This document shows positions 26,416 to 34,838 of a stretch of 64,000 bases of DNA, one piece after another. The notes beneath the pieces were generated by a model. That model made no database searches and had not been told where the DNA came from. It saw nothing but the letters and a program-made list of their open reading frames with translations. The DNA lies in the NCBI RefSeq assembly GCF_019091085.1, contig NZ_JAGXJY010000002.1, forward strand, positions 221,683 through 285,682. The letters are read 5' to 3'. The stretch is from Mesorhizobium sp. GbtcB19. GTDB taxonomy: Bacteria; Pseudomonadota; Alphaproteobacteria; Rhizobiales; Rhizobiaceae. Each line of letters begins with the position of its first letter. Within the stretch, counting starts at the first letter, position 1. Made by a program: the position numbers and the translations under genes.

Positions 26416-27594
26416 ATGAACGGCAAGTTGCAGGAATGGTTCCGCAATTGGCGATCGGCCCTGGCCGCATCGCTGTTCCTGCATGTGCTGATCGCAGCCT
26501 TTCTATTCTATGGCCTGCCGAGGCCCGAGCTACAGCCTGATCAGCAGGAACAGCCGGTCAATGTCGCTATCGTGCCGCCGCCCGAGCAGCCGAAGCCAAA
26601 ACCCGTCCCAAAGCCACCGGCGCCGAAACCTGAACAGAAGGTCGAAAAGCCACCTGAACAAAAACCGCCTCCGGAACCACCGAAGCCGAAGCTGCCGGAC
26701 GAGCAGGTTCTGAAGCGCGTCTTCGAGTATGGCAAAAAGGATACCGGGCCGGAAAAATCCCTCGACGGAGAAAGTGCCAAGCCCAACACGCCGCAGCCGG
26801 CCAAGGACGAGCCGGCGAAGCCGCCTGTTGCGCCGACACCCGCGCCGCCCCAGTCCTCCCCCCAACCCGCTAGTCCCGAGCAGCAGGCGCAGCCCAGCAA
26901 GCCGGAGGAGAAGCCTGGCGCCGTCCCGCCGGAGGCCAAACCCGCGCAAAGCGAGGAGAAGCAGGCGACGGAAGACAACGACAAGCAGCAGCCACAGAAA
27001 CAGGACGAGCAACCGCAAACCGCTGATCGGCAAGCAGCGGAAACACCAAAGCCATTGACGTCTGAGACCGGCAGCGAGCCGGCACCTCCAGCCTCGGCCG
27101 CCAAGGCAAAGCCCAAACCGGTCAAGACAATGACGTTCAAACCCGCAAGGGCTTTCAGGGCGCCAATTGGGAAGGCAGGAAAGTCAAATCCGACGAACAA
27201 CGACGCTGCGGGATCGCCGATCTATGCCGGCCTTCCCGGAGTTCGAAAGCTCTATTCGCAGGGCGCGACCGGAGATCCGTTTGCCACAAGCGCCATGGAC
27301 AACGTGCCGCGTGGTGAGCGCGTGGCTACTCTTTGCGGCAACGTTCTGAGCCGGGAATTGCAAAGTGCAGACTATCCGGTCAAGTGGGTGCCAACCATTA
27401 AGCTGGACAAAGGCGATGTTCTCAACCCTCCGCTGGCCGCCTTCAGCACCAGAAAAGCCTGGTATAATCTAAACTTTCGGTGTGAGGTCGACGCCGATGC
27501 GACGAGGGTCCTGTCCTTCAACTTCCGCGTGGGCTCATTAGTCCCGCCTGGCGAATGGGCAGCACGTGGATTTGCCAAATATCCGCTAGATTAG
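26416..27594 (+). CDS. DUF930 protein with TonB-like proline-rich linker
   Basis: A 392-residue protein built like TonB: short cytoplasmic start, one membrane segment near residue 20 (ALAASLFLHVLIAAFLFYGL), then about 230 residues rich in Pro, Lys, Glu and Gln (PKPKPVPKPPAPKPEQKVEK and on), and a C-terminal globular DUF930 domain (about 285-392: LYSQGATGDPFATSAMDNVP). DUF930 is largely restricted to Rhizobiales and has no known function. The domain probably reaches through the periplasm. Start is uncertain (ATG 26416 or TTG 26380). It ends tail to tail with the HAD gene, sharing bases of both stops. Confidence 0.82.
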   Translation: MNGKLQEWFRNWRSALAASLFLHVLIAAFLFYGLPRPELQPDQQEQPVNVAIVPPPEQPKPKPVPKPPAPKPEQKVEKPPEQKPPPEPPKPKLPDEQVLKRVFEYGKKDTGPEKSLDGESAKPNTPQPAKDEPAKPPVAPTPAPPQSSPQPASPEQQAQPSKPEEKPGAVPPEAKPAQSEEKQATEDNDKQQPQKQDEQPQTADRQAAETPKPLTSETGSEPAPPASAAKAKPKPVKTMTFKPARAFRAPIGKAGKSNPTNNDAAGSPIYAGLPGVRKLYSQGATGDPFATSAMDNVPRGERVATLCGNVLSRELQSADYPVKWVPTIKLDKGDVLNPPLAAFSTRKAWYNLNFRCEVDADATRVLSFNFRVGSLVPPGEWAARGFAKYPLD

Positions 27595-28265
27595 GCGGGC
27601 ACACCAAGCCCCGCCAATTGTCGGCCGACTTCGTGCCAGTCGGCGCAGATGAAATCGGCGCCGGCAGCCTTCAACCGCGCGCTGTGTTCAGGATAAGTGT
27701 GGCCGCCGCCGGTATAGCCGATCGGGATCATGCCTGCCGCGACCGCGCCTTGAATGCCGAAGGGCGAATCCTCGATGACGATGCAGTCGGCGGGCTTCGC
27801 GCCCATCTTTTCGGCCGCGTAGAGGAAGATGTCGGGCGCCGGCTTGCCGTTCTTGACCATCGAGGAGGAGAAGATCGCCTCGCCGAAGAAGCGCGAGAGG
27901 CCAGTCACCGAAAGGCTGTGATTGATGCGTTCGACCGAGGACGACGAGGCGACGCAGCGGTCGCCGGCAAGCGCGTCGAGGAACGGCACGATCCCCGGCG
28001 TGGATTTAAGCTCCTCCGAGAATAGAAGCTTGGTCTCGGCCCAAATGTCGCCTTCTGCGGCGGGCGGGAACTGATGGCCGGTCAGTGTCTTGATCTTGGC
28101 GATGATATCCGACTGCTTCATGCCGATGCACTGCGCGATGATGCCGCCGTGGACGCCGGGCATGCCGTGCTTGTCATAGACGCGCTCATAGGCCTTGGCG
28201 GCCAGTGGCTCGCTGTCGACGAGAACGCCGTCGCAGTCGAAGATCATCAGTCTGGATCGCGCCAC
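27591..28265 (-). CDS. HAD family hydrolase (beta-phosphoglucomutase/phosphatase-like)
   Basis: A 224-residue haloacid-dehalogenase-fold enzyme. Motif I is FDCDGVLVDS (nucleophile Asp9 and Asp11), motif II contains ASSSSVERI, Lys of motif III is in KNGKPAPDIF, and motif IV is CIVIEDSPFGIQGA. The helical cap places it with beta-phosphoglucomutase and phosphoglycolate-phosphatase-like enzymes acting on small sugar phosphates. It lies 1.5 kb from a glucitol-type PTS operon, which makes a sugar-phosphate substrate attractive but unproven. The start is GTG after GGGAGAG. Confidence 0.87.
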   Translation of the reverse strand: MARSRLMIFDCDGVLVDSEPLAAKAYERVYDKHGMPGVHGGIIAQCIGMKQSDIIAKIKTLTGHQFPPAAEGDIWAETKLLFSEELKSTPGIVPFLDALAGDRCVASSSSVERINHSLSVTGLSRFFGEAIFSSSMVKNGKPAPDIFLYAAEKMGAKPADCIVIEDSPFGIQGAVAAGMIPIGYTGGGHTYPEHSARLKAAGADFICADWHEVGRQLAGLGVPA

Positions 28266-28347
28266 GCGCCTCTCCCGGCTTCGATATCAATGTTGCACAT
28301 CGCTATCGATAAAAAGTCAGATGTTCAATAGTGAGGCGGCCAACGCA

Positions 28348-28989
28348 TCAAAGCTGGCGCAGCGCCTCGCTGACCGGCGAGGATCCCAGCGCGCGCTGCA
28401 TCGCCTGGCGCGACTGGGCGCGGTCCGGCGTGATCCAGTTGGGCTCGGCGCCAAGGAAGCGGTCCAGGAAGGCCACGGCATAGGCCGGCATTTCCGTCGC
28501 GTTCTCGCGATAGGACCACCAGGTGCGCAAATCGTCGGCGCATTTGTCGATGCTGGGCGCGGTGCCGAACTCCTGCTCGTGCACGGCCAGGATCGCCGAC
28601 ACGCAATAGTTGGTATAGAGAAAACCTTCCGGCCAGAAGCGCACGATCTCCGCCGTGCCGGCATTGGCCTGCGTCTCGATCATTTCGGTGAGCCCCGAAA
28701 TCTCGCGCGCCGGCGCTTGGCGGATCAGCTCGCGCAACACCAGCCCGGCGGCGAAGACGATGAAGTCCGCGCGGTCTACGTCCGCGAATCGCTTCTGCGC
28801 CTCCATCACTTCGATCCAGTCGAGAAAGGCGCGCGTCAGCTTGGCCTCGTCGATCTCGAAGCGCACGCCGAAGGTTTCCGACACCACCTTGGCGCTGCTG
28901 CGGAACGTGGCGCGGAACCAACGCAACTGCCGCAGCCGGTGGCGAAGGTCCGGCATAAGCGCCAGTTCGTGCCTGAAGGGCAGATCCAT
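28348..28989 (-). CDS. Conserved hypothetical protein
   Basis: I do not recognise a family. The 213-residue protein is soluble, with no signal peptide or membrane segment, and predicted mostly helical (RFEIDEAKLTRAFLDWIEVM near 45). It is somewhat rich in Trp, Tyr and Phe near the middle (EIVRFWPEGFLYTNYCVSAI). It is transcribed divergently from the gutM-srl operon and follows the same direction as the HAD gene 80 bases downstream, so the two may form one transcript. Confidence 0.7.
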   Translation of the reverse strand: MDLPFRHELALMPDLRHRLRQLRWFRATFRSSAKVVSETFGVRFEIDEAKLTRAFLDWIEVMEAQKRFADVDRADFIVFAAGLVLRELIRQAPAREISGLTEMIETQANAGTAEIVRFWPEGFLYTNYCVSAILAVHEQEFGTAPSIDKCADDLRTWWSYRENATEMPAYAVAFLDRFLGAEPNWITPDRAQSRQAMQRALGSSPVSEALRQL

Positions 28990-29078
28990 GTCTCATATCC
29001 CGTTTGAAGAGAGAGGCTAGCACAGGCGCCGCCGATGCCGAAATCGGCTAGCCGCCTGTGGAGCGTTATGACGGCTAA

Positions 29079-29084
29079 TATAAT
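29079..29084 (+). promoter_or_regulatory. Candidate -10 element of the gutM-srl promoter
   Basis: A perfect TATAAT lies 97 bases before the gutM start, but the matching -35 position (CTGTGG) is poor, as in activator-dependent promoters. Downstream, ACATGTTGACATT and AACAAATGTTC form a loose inverted pair around 29085-29114 that could be an operator. A TTGACA at 29090-29095 has no good -10. All inferred. Confidence 0.4.
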
Positions 29085-29180
29085 ACATGTTGACATTCTA
29101 GGAAACAAATGTTCTCACTTTCGGGTCATCTCGCCTCCGTCCAATATGCGCCGGAGAAAGAGACTCGGGAGGAAACCGAA

Positions 29181-29618
29181 ATGGCGATCTGGCAGTGGGC
29201 GCTGCTTCTGCTTTTTGTTGTCTGGGCGCTGCAATCGCTGGGCGTCTGGCTGCAGATGCGGCACTATTCGGACGTCTTCAAAGGCGTCACCGCTGAGTAC
29301 AAGGACGGCTTCGTCGGCGCCGGCAATTTTCGCGGCCGGCTGGCCAAGGGCACCATCGCGCTCATCGTCGTGACGCCGGATCTCATCGTGCGCCGCTTGA
29401 TGGTCATGAGCGGCCGCTCGGTGCTGACCAAATTCAAGCGACATGAAGAATTCGAGGGCATTCCCCTCGATCGACTCCGGTCCAACCCTGCGATCATGGG
29501 GGAGGGGGAACCCGGTGTGGCCGAGGCCGTGAAAAGGGCGATCGAGCAGATCGACCGCGCGCGGTCGGAGCCGGGGAAGAAGCCGGGCCTGTCCGGCTTG
29601 AACGTAGCAAGGGCTTAA
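29181..29618 (+). CDS. gutM: Glucitol operon activator GutM-like protein
   Basis: A 145-residue protein with one N-terminal membrane segment (WQWALLLLFVVWALQSLGVW) followed by a soluble GutM domain (LQMRHYSDVFKGVTAEYKDG; GTIALIVVTPDLIVRRLMVM). In E. coli GutM activates the glucitol (sorbitol) operon. It is the first gene of the PTS operon here, in contrast to its distal place in E. coli. GGAGG at 29168 fixes the ATG at 29181 instead of a longer frame from 29109. Confidence 0.85.
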   Translation: MAIWQWALLLLFVVWALQSLGVWLQMRHYSDVFKGVTAEYKDGFVGAGNFRGRLAKGTIALIVVTPDLIVRRLMVMSGRSVLTKFKRHEEFEGIPLDRLRSNPAIMGEGEPGVAEAVKRAIEQIDRARSEPGKKPGLSGLNVARA

Positions 29619-29670
29619 ACGACGCCGGCAGCCGGCTGGGAATGACCGGCAGGGGTCATAAGGAGGAGAA

Positions 29671-30438
29671 ATGTCTGTAATTTCGTTATTGGCGCAGCAT
29701 GCCGACCTGGCGGTGCATAACCTGCATGTCGCGGGCACCATGGTCTCGGATGCTGCCTGGCATGGCAAGCTCGGCGTCGAGCATGCCACCGATCATCTCG
29801 TGGTTCTGGCGCAGGCGACGACCGACAACGCGCCGGTCACCGCCGATCAGCTGAAGGAACAGCTGAAGAACGTGCAGCAGGAAGAGCAACTCGGCTGGCT
29901 CACCGCCATCGGCAAGTACTTCATCGGCATCTTCCAGAAGGGCGGCGAAGTCTTCGCCGGCTTTGTCACCGGCATCATCCCGACGCTGGTCGTGCTGATG
30001 ACCGCCTTCTACGCCGTCACCGAACTGGTCGGCGAGGAGCGCGTCCACGGTCTGGCGCGTGGCGCCGGCCGCATCGCGCTGACCCGTTATACGGTGCTGC
30101 CGGTCCTGTCGGTGTTCTTCCTCACCAATCCGATGGCCTACACCTTCGGCTCGTTCCTGGAAGAAAAGCACAAGCCCGCCTTCTACGACGCGGCCGTGTC
30201 TTACGTGCATCCGCCGCTCGGCCTCTTCCCGCACATCAACCCCGGTGAATATTTCGTCTGGGGCGGCATGCTGGTGGCGCTGCTCGACCTCGAGAAGCGC
30301 GGCGTCATCGCGGGCGGTTATCACGTCAAGGTGGCCATCTGGTACGCCATCGTCGGCCTCGTCGTCATCCTGCTCAAGGGCATCCTGACCGAGCGTATCA
30401 CCGCCATCATGGCGCGCCGCCAGGGCGTCGAGCTCTAA
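29671..30438 (+). CDS. srlA: PTS glucitol/sorbitol transporter subunit IIC
   Basis: A 255-residue membrane subunit that carries the sugar alcohol across the inner membrane. It has several hydrophobic segments (FVTGIIPTLVVLMTAFYAVT; RYTVLPVLSVFFLTNPMAYT) and the family's EEKHKPAFYDAAVSYVHPPL loop. The N-terminal 60 residues (SLLAQHADLAVHNLHVAGTM) are a family extension. AAGGAGGAG precedes the ATG. It is followed by subunits IIBC and IIA in the standard srlA-E-B order. Confidence 0.92.
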   Translation: MSVISLLAQHADLAVHNLHVAGTMVSDAAWHGKLGVEHATDHLVVLAQATTDNAPVTADQLKEQLKNVQQEEQLGWLTAIGKYFIGIFQKGGEVFAGFVTGIIPTLVVLMTAFYAVTELVGEERVHGLARGAGRIALTRYTVLPVLSVFFLTNPMAYTFGSFLEEKHKPAFYDAAVSYVHPPLGLFPHINPGEYFVWGGMLVALLDLEKRGVIAGGYHVKVAIWYAIVGLVVILLKGILTERITAIMARRQGVEL

Positions 30439-30453
30439 GGGCGGGAGGACACC

Positions 30454-31458
30454 ATGGCCAACACATACAAAGCCGTAAAGATCTCCCGGGGCAACACAGG
30501 CTGGGGCGGTCCGCTCGTCATCGAGCCGACCTCGCAGCGCGACAAGGTCGTCTCCGTCACCGGTGGCGGCATCCATCCGGTCGCCCAGCTCATCGCCGAC
30601 ATGACCGGCGCCACGGCCGTCGACGGTTTCAAGGCGCCGCCGATCGAAAGCGAGATGGCTGTCGTCGTCGTCGATTGCGGCGGCACCGCGCGCTGCGGCG
30701 TCTACCCGCGCAAGCGCATCCCGACCGTCAATCTGACGCCGGTCGGTCAGGCGGGTCCGCTCGCCCAGTTCATCACCGAGGATATCTACGTTTCGGGCGT
30801 GAAGCCGGCCAATGTCGCAATGGCGGACGGATCCGAAGCGGTCACCACTGCAGGGGGAGCAGCATCGATGAGTTCAAGCAACAGCAACGCAACCAGAGCG
30901 GCCGAGCCGCTGCCGAGCGAAGGCGGGCTTATCGGCCTGATCAGCTCGATCGGCCGCGTCATGGGCCGTGTGGTCGGCATCTTCTTCAATTCCGGCCGCC
31001 GCACCATCGATCAGGTCGTCCGCAACGTGCTGCCCTTCATGGCCTTCGTGACCATGCTGATCGGCCTCATCCTCTACACCGGCATCGGCGACGTGCTGGC
31101 GCAGCCGATGGGTCCGCTGGCCAACAACATCGTCGGCCTGCTGGTCATCTCGGCCATCTGCGGCCTGCCGTTCCTGTCGCCCATCCTGGGACCGGGCGCG
31201 GTCATTGCGCAGGTCATCGGCGTCGCCATCATCGGCCCGCAGATCGCCAACGGCACCATCTCGCCCGCGATGGCGCTGCCGGCGCTGTTTGCCTACAACA
31301 CCCAGGTGGGCTGCGACTTCGTTCCCGTCGGTCTGGCGCTCGGTGAGGCCAAGCCGAAGACGATCGAAATCGGCGTGCCGGCGGTGCTCATCAGCCGCCA
31401 GATCATGGGCCCGGTCTCCGTGCTGATCGCATGGGTCGTGTCCCTGATCGTGTTCTAA
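30454..31458 (+). CDS. srlE: PTS glucitol/sorbitol transporter subunit IIB-IIC
   Basis: A 334-residue protein. The N-terminal IIB domain has the phospho-cysteine at Cys75 in VVVDCGGTARCGVYPRKRI, with a second Cys at 80. The C-terminal part is membrane-embedded (MAFVTMLIGLILYTGIGDVL; GLLVISAICGLPFLSPILGP). A flexible Ser/Asn-rich linker (ASMSSSNSNATRAAEP) joins them near residue 135. This is the normal SrlE architecture. It takes phosphate from IIA and gives it to the sugar during transport. Confidence 0.93.
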   Translation: MANTYKAVKISRGNTGWGGPLVIEPTSQRDKVVSVTGGGIHPVAQLIADMTGATAVDGFKAPPIESEMAVVVVDCGGTARCGVYPRKRIPTVNLTPVGQAGPLAQFITEDIYVSGVKPANVAMADGSEAVTTAGGAASMSSSNSNATRAAEPLPSEGGLIGLISSIGRVMGRVVGIFFNSGRRTIDQVVRNVLPFMAFVTMLIGLILYTGIGDVLAQPMGPLANNIVGLLVISAICGLPFLSPILGPGAVIAQVIGVAIIGPQIANGTISPAMALPALFAYNTQVGCDFVPVGLALGEAKPKTIEIGVPAVLISRQIMGPVSVLIAWVVSLIVF

Positions 31459-31486
31459 ACCACCAGTAAAAAACGAGGTTCGCCAT

Positions 31487-31867
31487 ATGTCGGTTCTTCT
31501 CAAGACACGGGTCACGGCAATCGGGCCCGAAGTGGCGGACCTCGCCGAGGGCGGCGTGGTCATCCTGTTCGCGGATGGCTCGCCTCCCGAACTGGCCGAA
31601 GTCTCCGTGTTGCACCTGGCGGAGCAGGGGCCTAGTGACGACGCGCCGCAAAAGGGCGCTTCGATCACGCTTGGACCGGTTTCGGCGACGATTACGGCAG
31701 TAGGCGACACCGCATGGAGCAAGGTCCGCGAAATGGGCCATGTCGTGATCTCCTTCAACGGAGCGTCCGAAGCCGAACGGCCCGGCGAAGTCTGCGCCTC
31801 CGAGGTCGATACCGGAGCGCTCGTGGCGGCGCTTACGCCGGGCGCTGTCATCACCATCGCCGCCTGA
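31487..31867 (+). CDS. srlB: PTS glucitol/sorbitol transporter subunit IIA
   Basis: A 126-residue IIA of the glucitol type, which passes phosphate from HPr to IIB. The likely phospho-histidine is His43 in VSVLHLAEQG, and the all-beta fold is marked by TAVGDTAWSKVREMGHVVIS. Note that the second histidine seen after it in the E. coli protein (HCHGE) is not present here (HLAEQ). The gene is 28 bases after srlE and 47 before the HPr-EI gene. Confidence 0.88.
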   Translation: MSVLLKTRVTAIGPEVADLAEGGVVILFADGSPPELAEVSVLHLAEQGPSDDAPQKGASITLGPVSATITAVGDTAWSKVREMGHVVISFNGASEAERPGEVCASEVDTGALVAALTPGAVITIAA

Positions 31868-31914
31868 TACGATCTTCGCCGTCCAGGGACGGCAACATAA
31901 GCTAGAGTATTGCC

Positions 31915-33891
31915 ATGGAACGCTCGACCATCGTCAGAGTGCATGAAGGTTTGCACGCCCGTCCCGCCACGCGGTTCGTGAAACTCGCCAAGGGTTTCGA
32001 ATCCGACGTCGAGCTGGTCAAGGACGGCAAGGCGGTCAGCGCCAAGAGCTCGGTCAAGCTGATGCTCTTGGCAGTGAAGGAAAACCAGGAAGTCACCGTG
32101 CGAGCCAACGGCGCCGACGCCATCGAGGCGGTCGAAGCGCTGATCGGCTATCTCGAGAACCCGCGTGCCGGTCTCGACGACGAGAGCGAGGCCGGCGAGG
32201 GTGGCTCGGAAGCAGCCGCGCCCGCTCGGGAGGCCGCGTCGCCGGCTTCGCAGGCGGGTGGAACTCCGACGCTCCAGGGCGTCGCCGCCAGCGAGGGCGT
32301 GGCCATCGGGCCGGCTTTTGCACACTTCCCCGCCGAGATCGAAGGGCCGGGGCGGCGCCTGCAGGCCGATGAGATCGACGGCGAGGTCGAACGCTTCCGC
32401 GCCGCTGTGGCGACGGTCCAGGCGCGCATGGATCGAACCCTTGCCGAGGATAATCTCTCGGCCGGCGACCGCGGTATCGTCGCGGCCCTGCGCGACATCG
32501 CCGCCGATGACAGCCTGACCGGCGAGGTCGAAAAGCTCATCAGCGAGGGCGACGACGCGGTGTCGGCGGTCATCGCCGCCGCGGCCACCATCGCGGCCGA
32601 TTTCAGCGCTGTCGACGACCATTATCTCAACGCCCGCGCCGACGACGTCCATGCCGTCGGTCGGCAGGTCTGCCTGGTGCTGCTCGGCCAGGACGAGGTC
32701 AGCCTGGAGACCATTCCGCAGGGCGCGATCCTGATTGCCGACGACATCGGCGCCTGGGATCTGGCGCGCGCGCCGCTGAAGCGCATCGGCGGTGTGGTCT
32801 GCGGCCATGGCGGCGCTACCTCGCACATCGCCATCATCGCCCGCTCTCACGGCATCCCAGCGGTGCTGGGGCTCGGGGAGAAGGTCAATGCGCTGCGCGC
32901 CGCCAAAGAGGTAGCTATCGACGGCAATGCCGGGCATGTCATCGTCGATCCGGACGAGGCCGCGCGCGCTGATTTCACCCGGCGCGTCGAGGCCGCTGCG
33001 CAGGAACGCGCCGGGCTCACGGTGTTCAAAAGCGTGACTCCGACCCGCGCCGACGGCACGGTGATCGAGGTCGCGGCCAATATCGGCTCGCTCGAGGAGA
33101 TCGAGGCGGCGCAGGAAGCCGGCGCCATGGGTGTCGGGCTGTTCCGTACCGAACTGCTCTTCATGCGCCACATGCACCTGCCGTCGGAAGACATGCAGGC
33201 CGAAACTTATAGCGCCCTGGCCAAGGCGTTTGCGCCGCATTCGGTCATCGTGCGCACGCTCGATATCGGCGGCGACAAGCCGATCGCCGGCATCGAGTTC
33301 CCGGACGAGGAAAACCCCTTCCTCGGCTGGCGCGGCATCCGCATGTGCCTCGATCGCCCCGACATTTTCAAAAAGCAGCTGCGGGCGCTGCTCAGGGCCG
33401 CCGTGCACGGCAACATCAAGGTGATGCTGCCGATGGTTTCGGAGATCGCCGAGGTCACCCGCACCCGCGCGCTGGTCGCGGAATGCGCGGCTGAACTGAA
33501 GGCCGAAGGCGTGCCGCACGCGGCCTTCGATCTCGGCGTGATGATCGAGACGCCGGCCGCCGTGCTGATCGCGCCGGCGCTGGCAAAGGAAGTGGCGTTC
33601 TTCTCCATCGGCACCAATGACCTCACCCAGTACATCATGGCCGCCGACCGCCTCAACCCGACGGTCGCCAAGCTCAACGACGTCACCAATCCGGCGGTGA
33701 TGTCGGCGATCGAGCTGACGGCCAAGGCGGGTGTCGCCGCCGGCATCATGGTCGGCATGTGCGGCGAGGCCGCCGGCCGTCCGGATCTGATCCCGGCCTT
33801 CATCAAAATGGGGCTGACTGAGCTCAGCATGAGCCCGGCCTCTATCCAGCGCGCCAAGAAGACCATCGCGGCCATGGCTGCCGGACGATAG
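31915..33891 (+). CDS. Fused HPr-Enzyme I phosphotransferase (dedicated to the glucitol PTS)
   Basis: A 658-residue fusion. HPr occupies residues 1-88, phospho-His14 in VRVHEGLHARPATRF. An Ala/Gly/Ser linker (89-120) leads to Enzyme I: phospho-His304 in GHGGATSHIAIIARSHGIPA, the PEP-binding barrel with MGVGLFRTELLFMRHMHLPS, and the Cys loop VGMCGEAAGRPD near 615. It has no GAF domain, unlike PtsP of the nitrogen PTS, and no IIA-Fru domain, unlike FruB. With genes 29671-31867 it makes the whole relay from PEP to sugar in one operon. Confidence 0.94.
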   Translation: MERSTIVRVHEGLHARPATRFVKLAKGFESDVELVKDGKAVSAKSSVKLMLLAVKENQEVTVRANGADAIEAVEALIGYLENPRAGLDDESEAGEGGSEAAAPAREAASPASQAGGTPTLQGVAASEGVAIGPAFAHFPAEIEGPGRRLQADEIDGEVERFRAAVATVQARMDRTLAEDNLSAGDRGIVAALRDIAADDSLTGEVEKLISEGDDAVSAVIAAAATIAADFSAVDDHYLNARADDVHAVGRQVCLVLLGQDEVSLETIPQGAILIADDIGAWDLARAPLKRIGGVVCGHGGATSHIAIIARSHGIPAVLGLGEKVNALRAAKEVAIDGNAGHVIVDPDEAARADFTRRVEAAAQERAGLTVFKSVTPTRADGTVIEVAANIGSLEEIEAAQEAGAMGVGLFRTELLFMRHMHLPSEDMQAETYSALAKAFAPHSVIVRTLDIGGDKPIAGIEFPDEENPFLGWRGIRMCLDRPDIFKKQLRALLRAAVHGNIKVMLPMVSEIAEVTRTRALVAECAAELKAEGVPHAAFDLGVMIETPAAVLIAPALAKEVAFFSIGTNDLTQYIMAADRLNPTVAKLNDVTNPAVMSAIELTAKAGVAAGIMVGMCGEAAGRPDLIPAFIKMGLTELSMSPASIQRAKKTIAAMAAGR

Positions 33892-33911
33892 CGGAGCTCT
33901 GGCGGCGGCGG

Positions 33912-34682
33912 TTACGTCAGATGCGCAAGCAGGGTGGCGAGAACCGGCGTCAGTTCCTGCACCGCATTCGCCTGGGCAACGGCCTGCCGGATGCGATCTT
34001 CCCGCACCTCGGTCGCCAGCAAGGCGATCTCGAGGATGTCCGGCTCAGGCGTCTCGCCCTTGGTGGCGAGACCGCAGGCAAGCACGACCGGCGCAAGGCA
34101 ATCGATGTCGAAGGACCTGTCGCCGGAGATCGAGCCGGTCTCGCCAAGCTGGACGGGGCGGTGGTTCAGGCATTCGACGAGCAGTGCCGAGCAGGCCGAC
34201 GCGATCTGATCCGTGGAGGCCGCAGGTCCCGTCGCGGCAGCCAGAAGGTCCGCATGGCGCTTGCGCATCGCGGCATGAACGGCCGAGAAGCTCGCCTCAT
34301 GGACCCTTGGGTTTTCTATGCCGAGCCCGGCGAGGACCGCCCGGGTCAGATAATACATGTCACGCCGAAACTGACGCTCGCCGCTCATCTGCCGGTCTTC
34401 ATCGCCTTGCGGGAAATAAGTCCGCAGGCTTTTGACGGTCGTGCCGTCGACCTTGAGCGGCCGGGAATGCGGAACGAACGATTCGGCGATCGTCAGCGCC
34501 TCGTCGACTGCGCTCGCCGCATGGCCGAGCAGGCTGCGGCCCGGAAAGGGAGGCAGATTGTCGATGATATCGCGCGAGGTTTCGCCGGCTCTGTCGTGGC
34601 GACTCTGGCGGATGGCGTCGCGCAATTCCCGAAGCCGATCCTTCAGGTTGACGCGGACGTCTTCGGAGATTTGTCGCAGCAT
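33912..34682 (-). CDS. Conserved hypothetical protein
   Basis: I do not recognise a family. About 256 residues, soluble and helical: MLRQISEDVRVNLKDRLREL at the start looks coiled, and the rest contains AASAVDEALTIAESFVPHSR and LAAATGPAASTDQIASACSA. No signal peptide or motif. The ATG is preferred over a GTG at 34715 because GAGG lies 9 bases before it. It is convergent with the HPr-EI gene and divergent from the SorC regulator, so it shares the 34683-34838 promoter region with that regulator. Confidence 0.65.
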   Translation of the reverse strand: MLRQISEDVRVNLKDRLRELRDAIRQSRHDRAGETSRDIIDNLPPFPGRSLLGHAASAVDEALTIAESFVPHSRPLKVDGTTVKSLRTYFPQGDEDRQMSGERQFRRDMYYLTRAVLAGLGIENPRVHEASFSAVHAAMRKRHADLLAAATGPAASTDQIASACSALLVECLNHRPVQLGETGSISGDRSFDIDCLAPVVLACGLATKGETPEPDILEIALLATEVREDRIRQAVAQANAVQELTPVLATLLAHLT

Positions 34683-34838
34683 CGCCAATCGCCTCGAAAT
34701 GCTGAAGCCGGTCACGGCTTTAGGGCACCAGTCGCCCTCTCTAGATTGTTCGTGTCGATTGGTAGATCAATAGACGATATTTAACCAGCACGCAGAATCG
34801 GCTGACGGCAAGCGTCATCGCCGGGTTGGGAGGGGAAG

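Noticed and set aside
26541..27200. Gly/Ser-rich frame opposite the proline-rich part of DUF930
   Set aside because: Complement of CCG/CCA codons gives Gly/Trp runs by default.
30874..33519. Very long minus-strand reading frame opposite srlE, srlB and HPr-EI
   Set aside because: Low-complexity Asp/Gly/Arg translation without a family motif; it mirrors the codon bias of the real genes on the plus strand.
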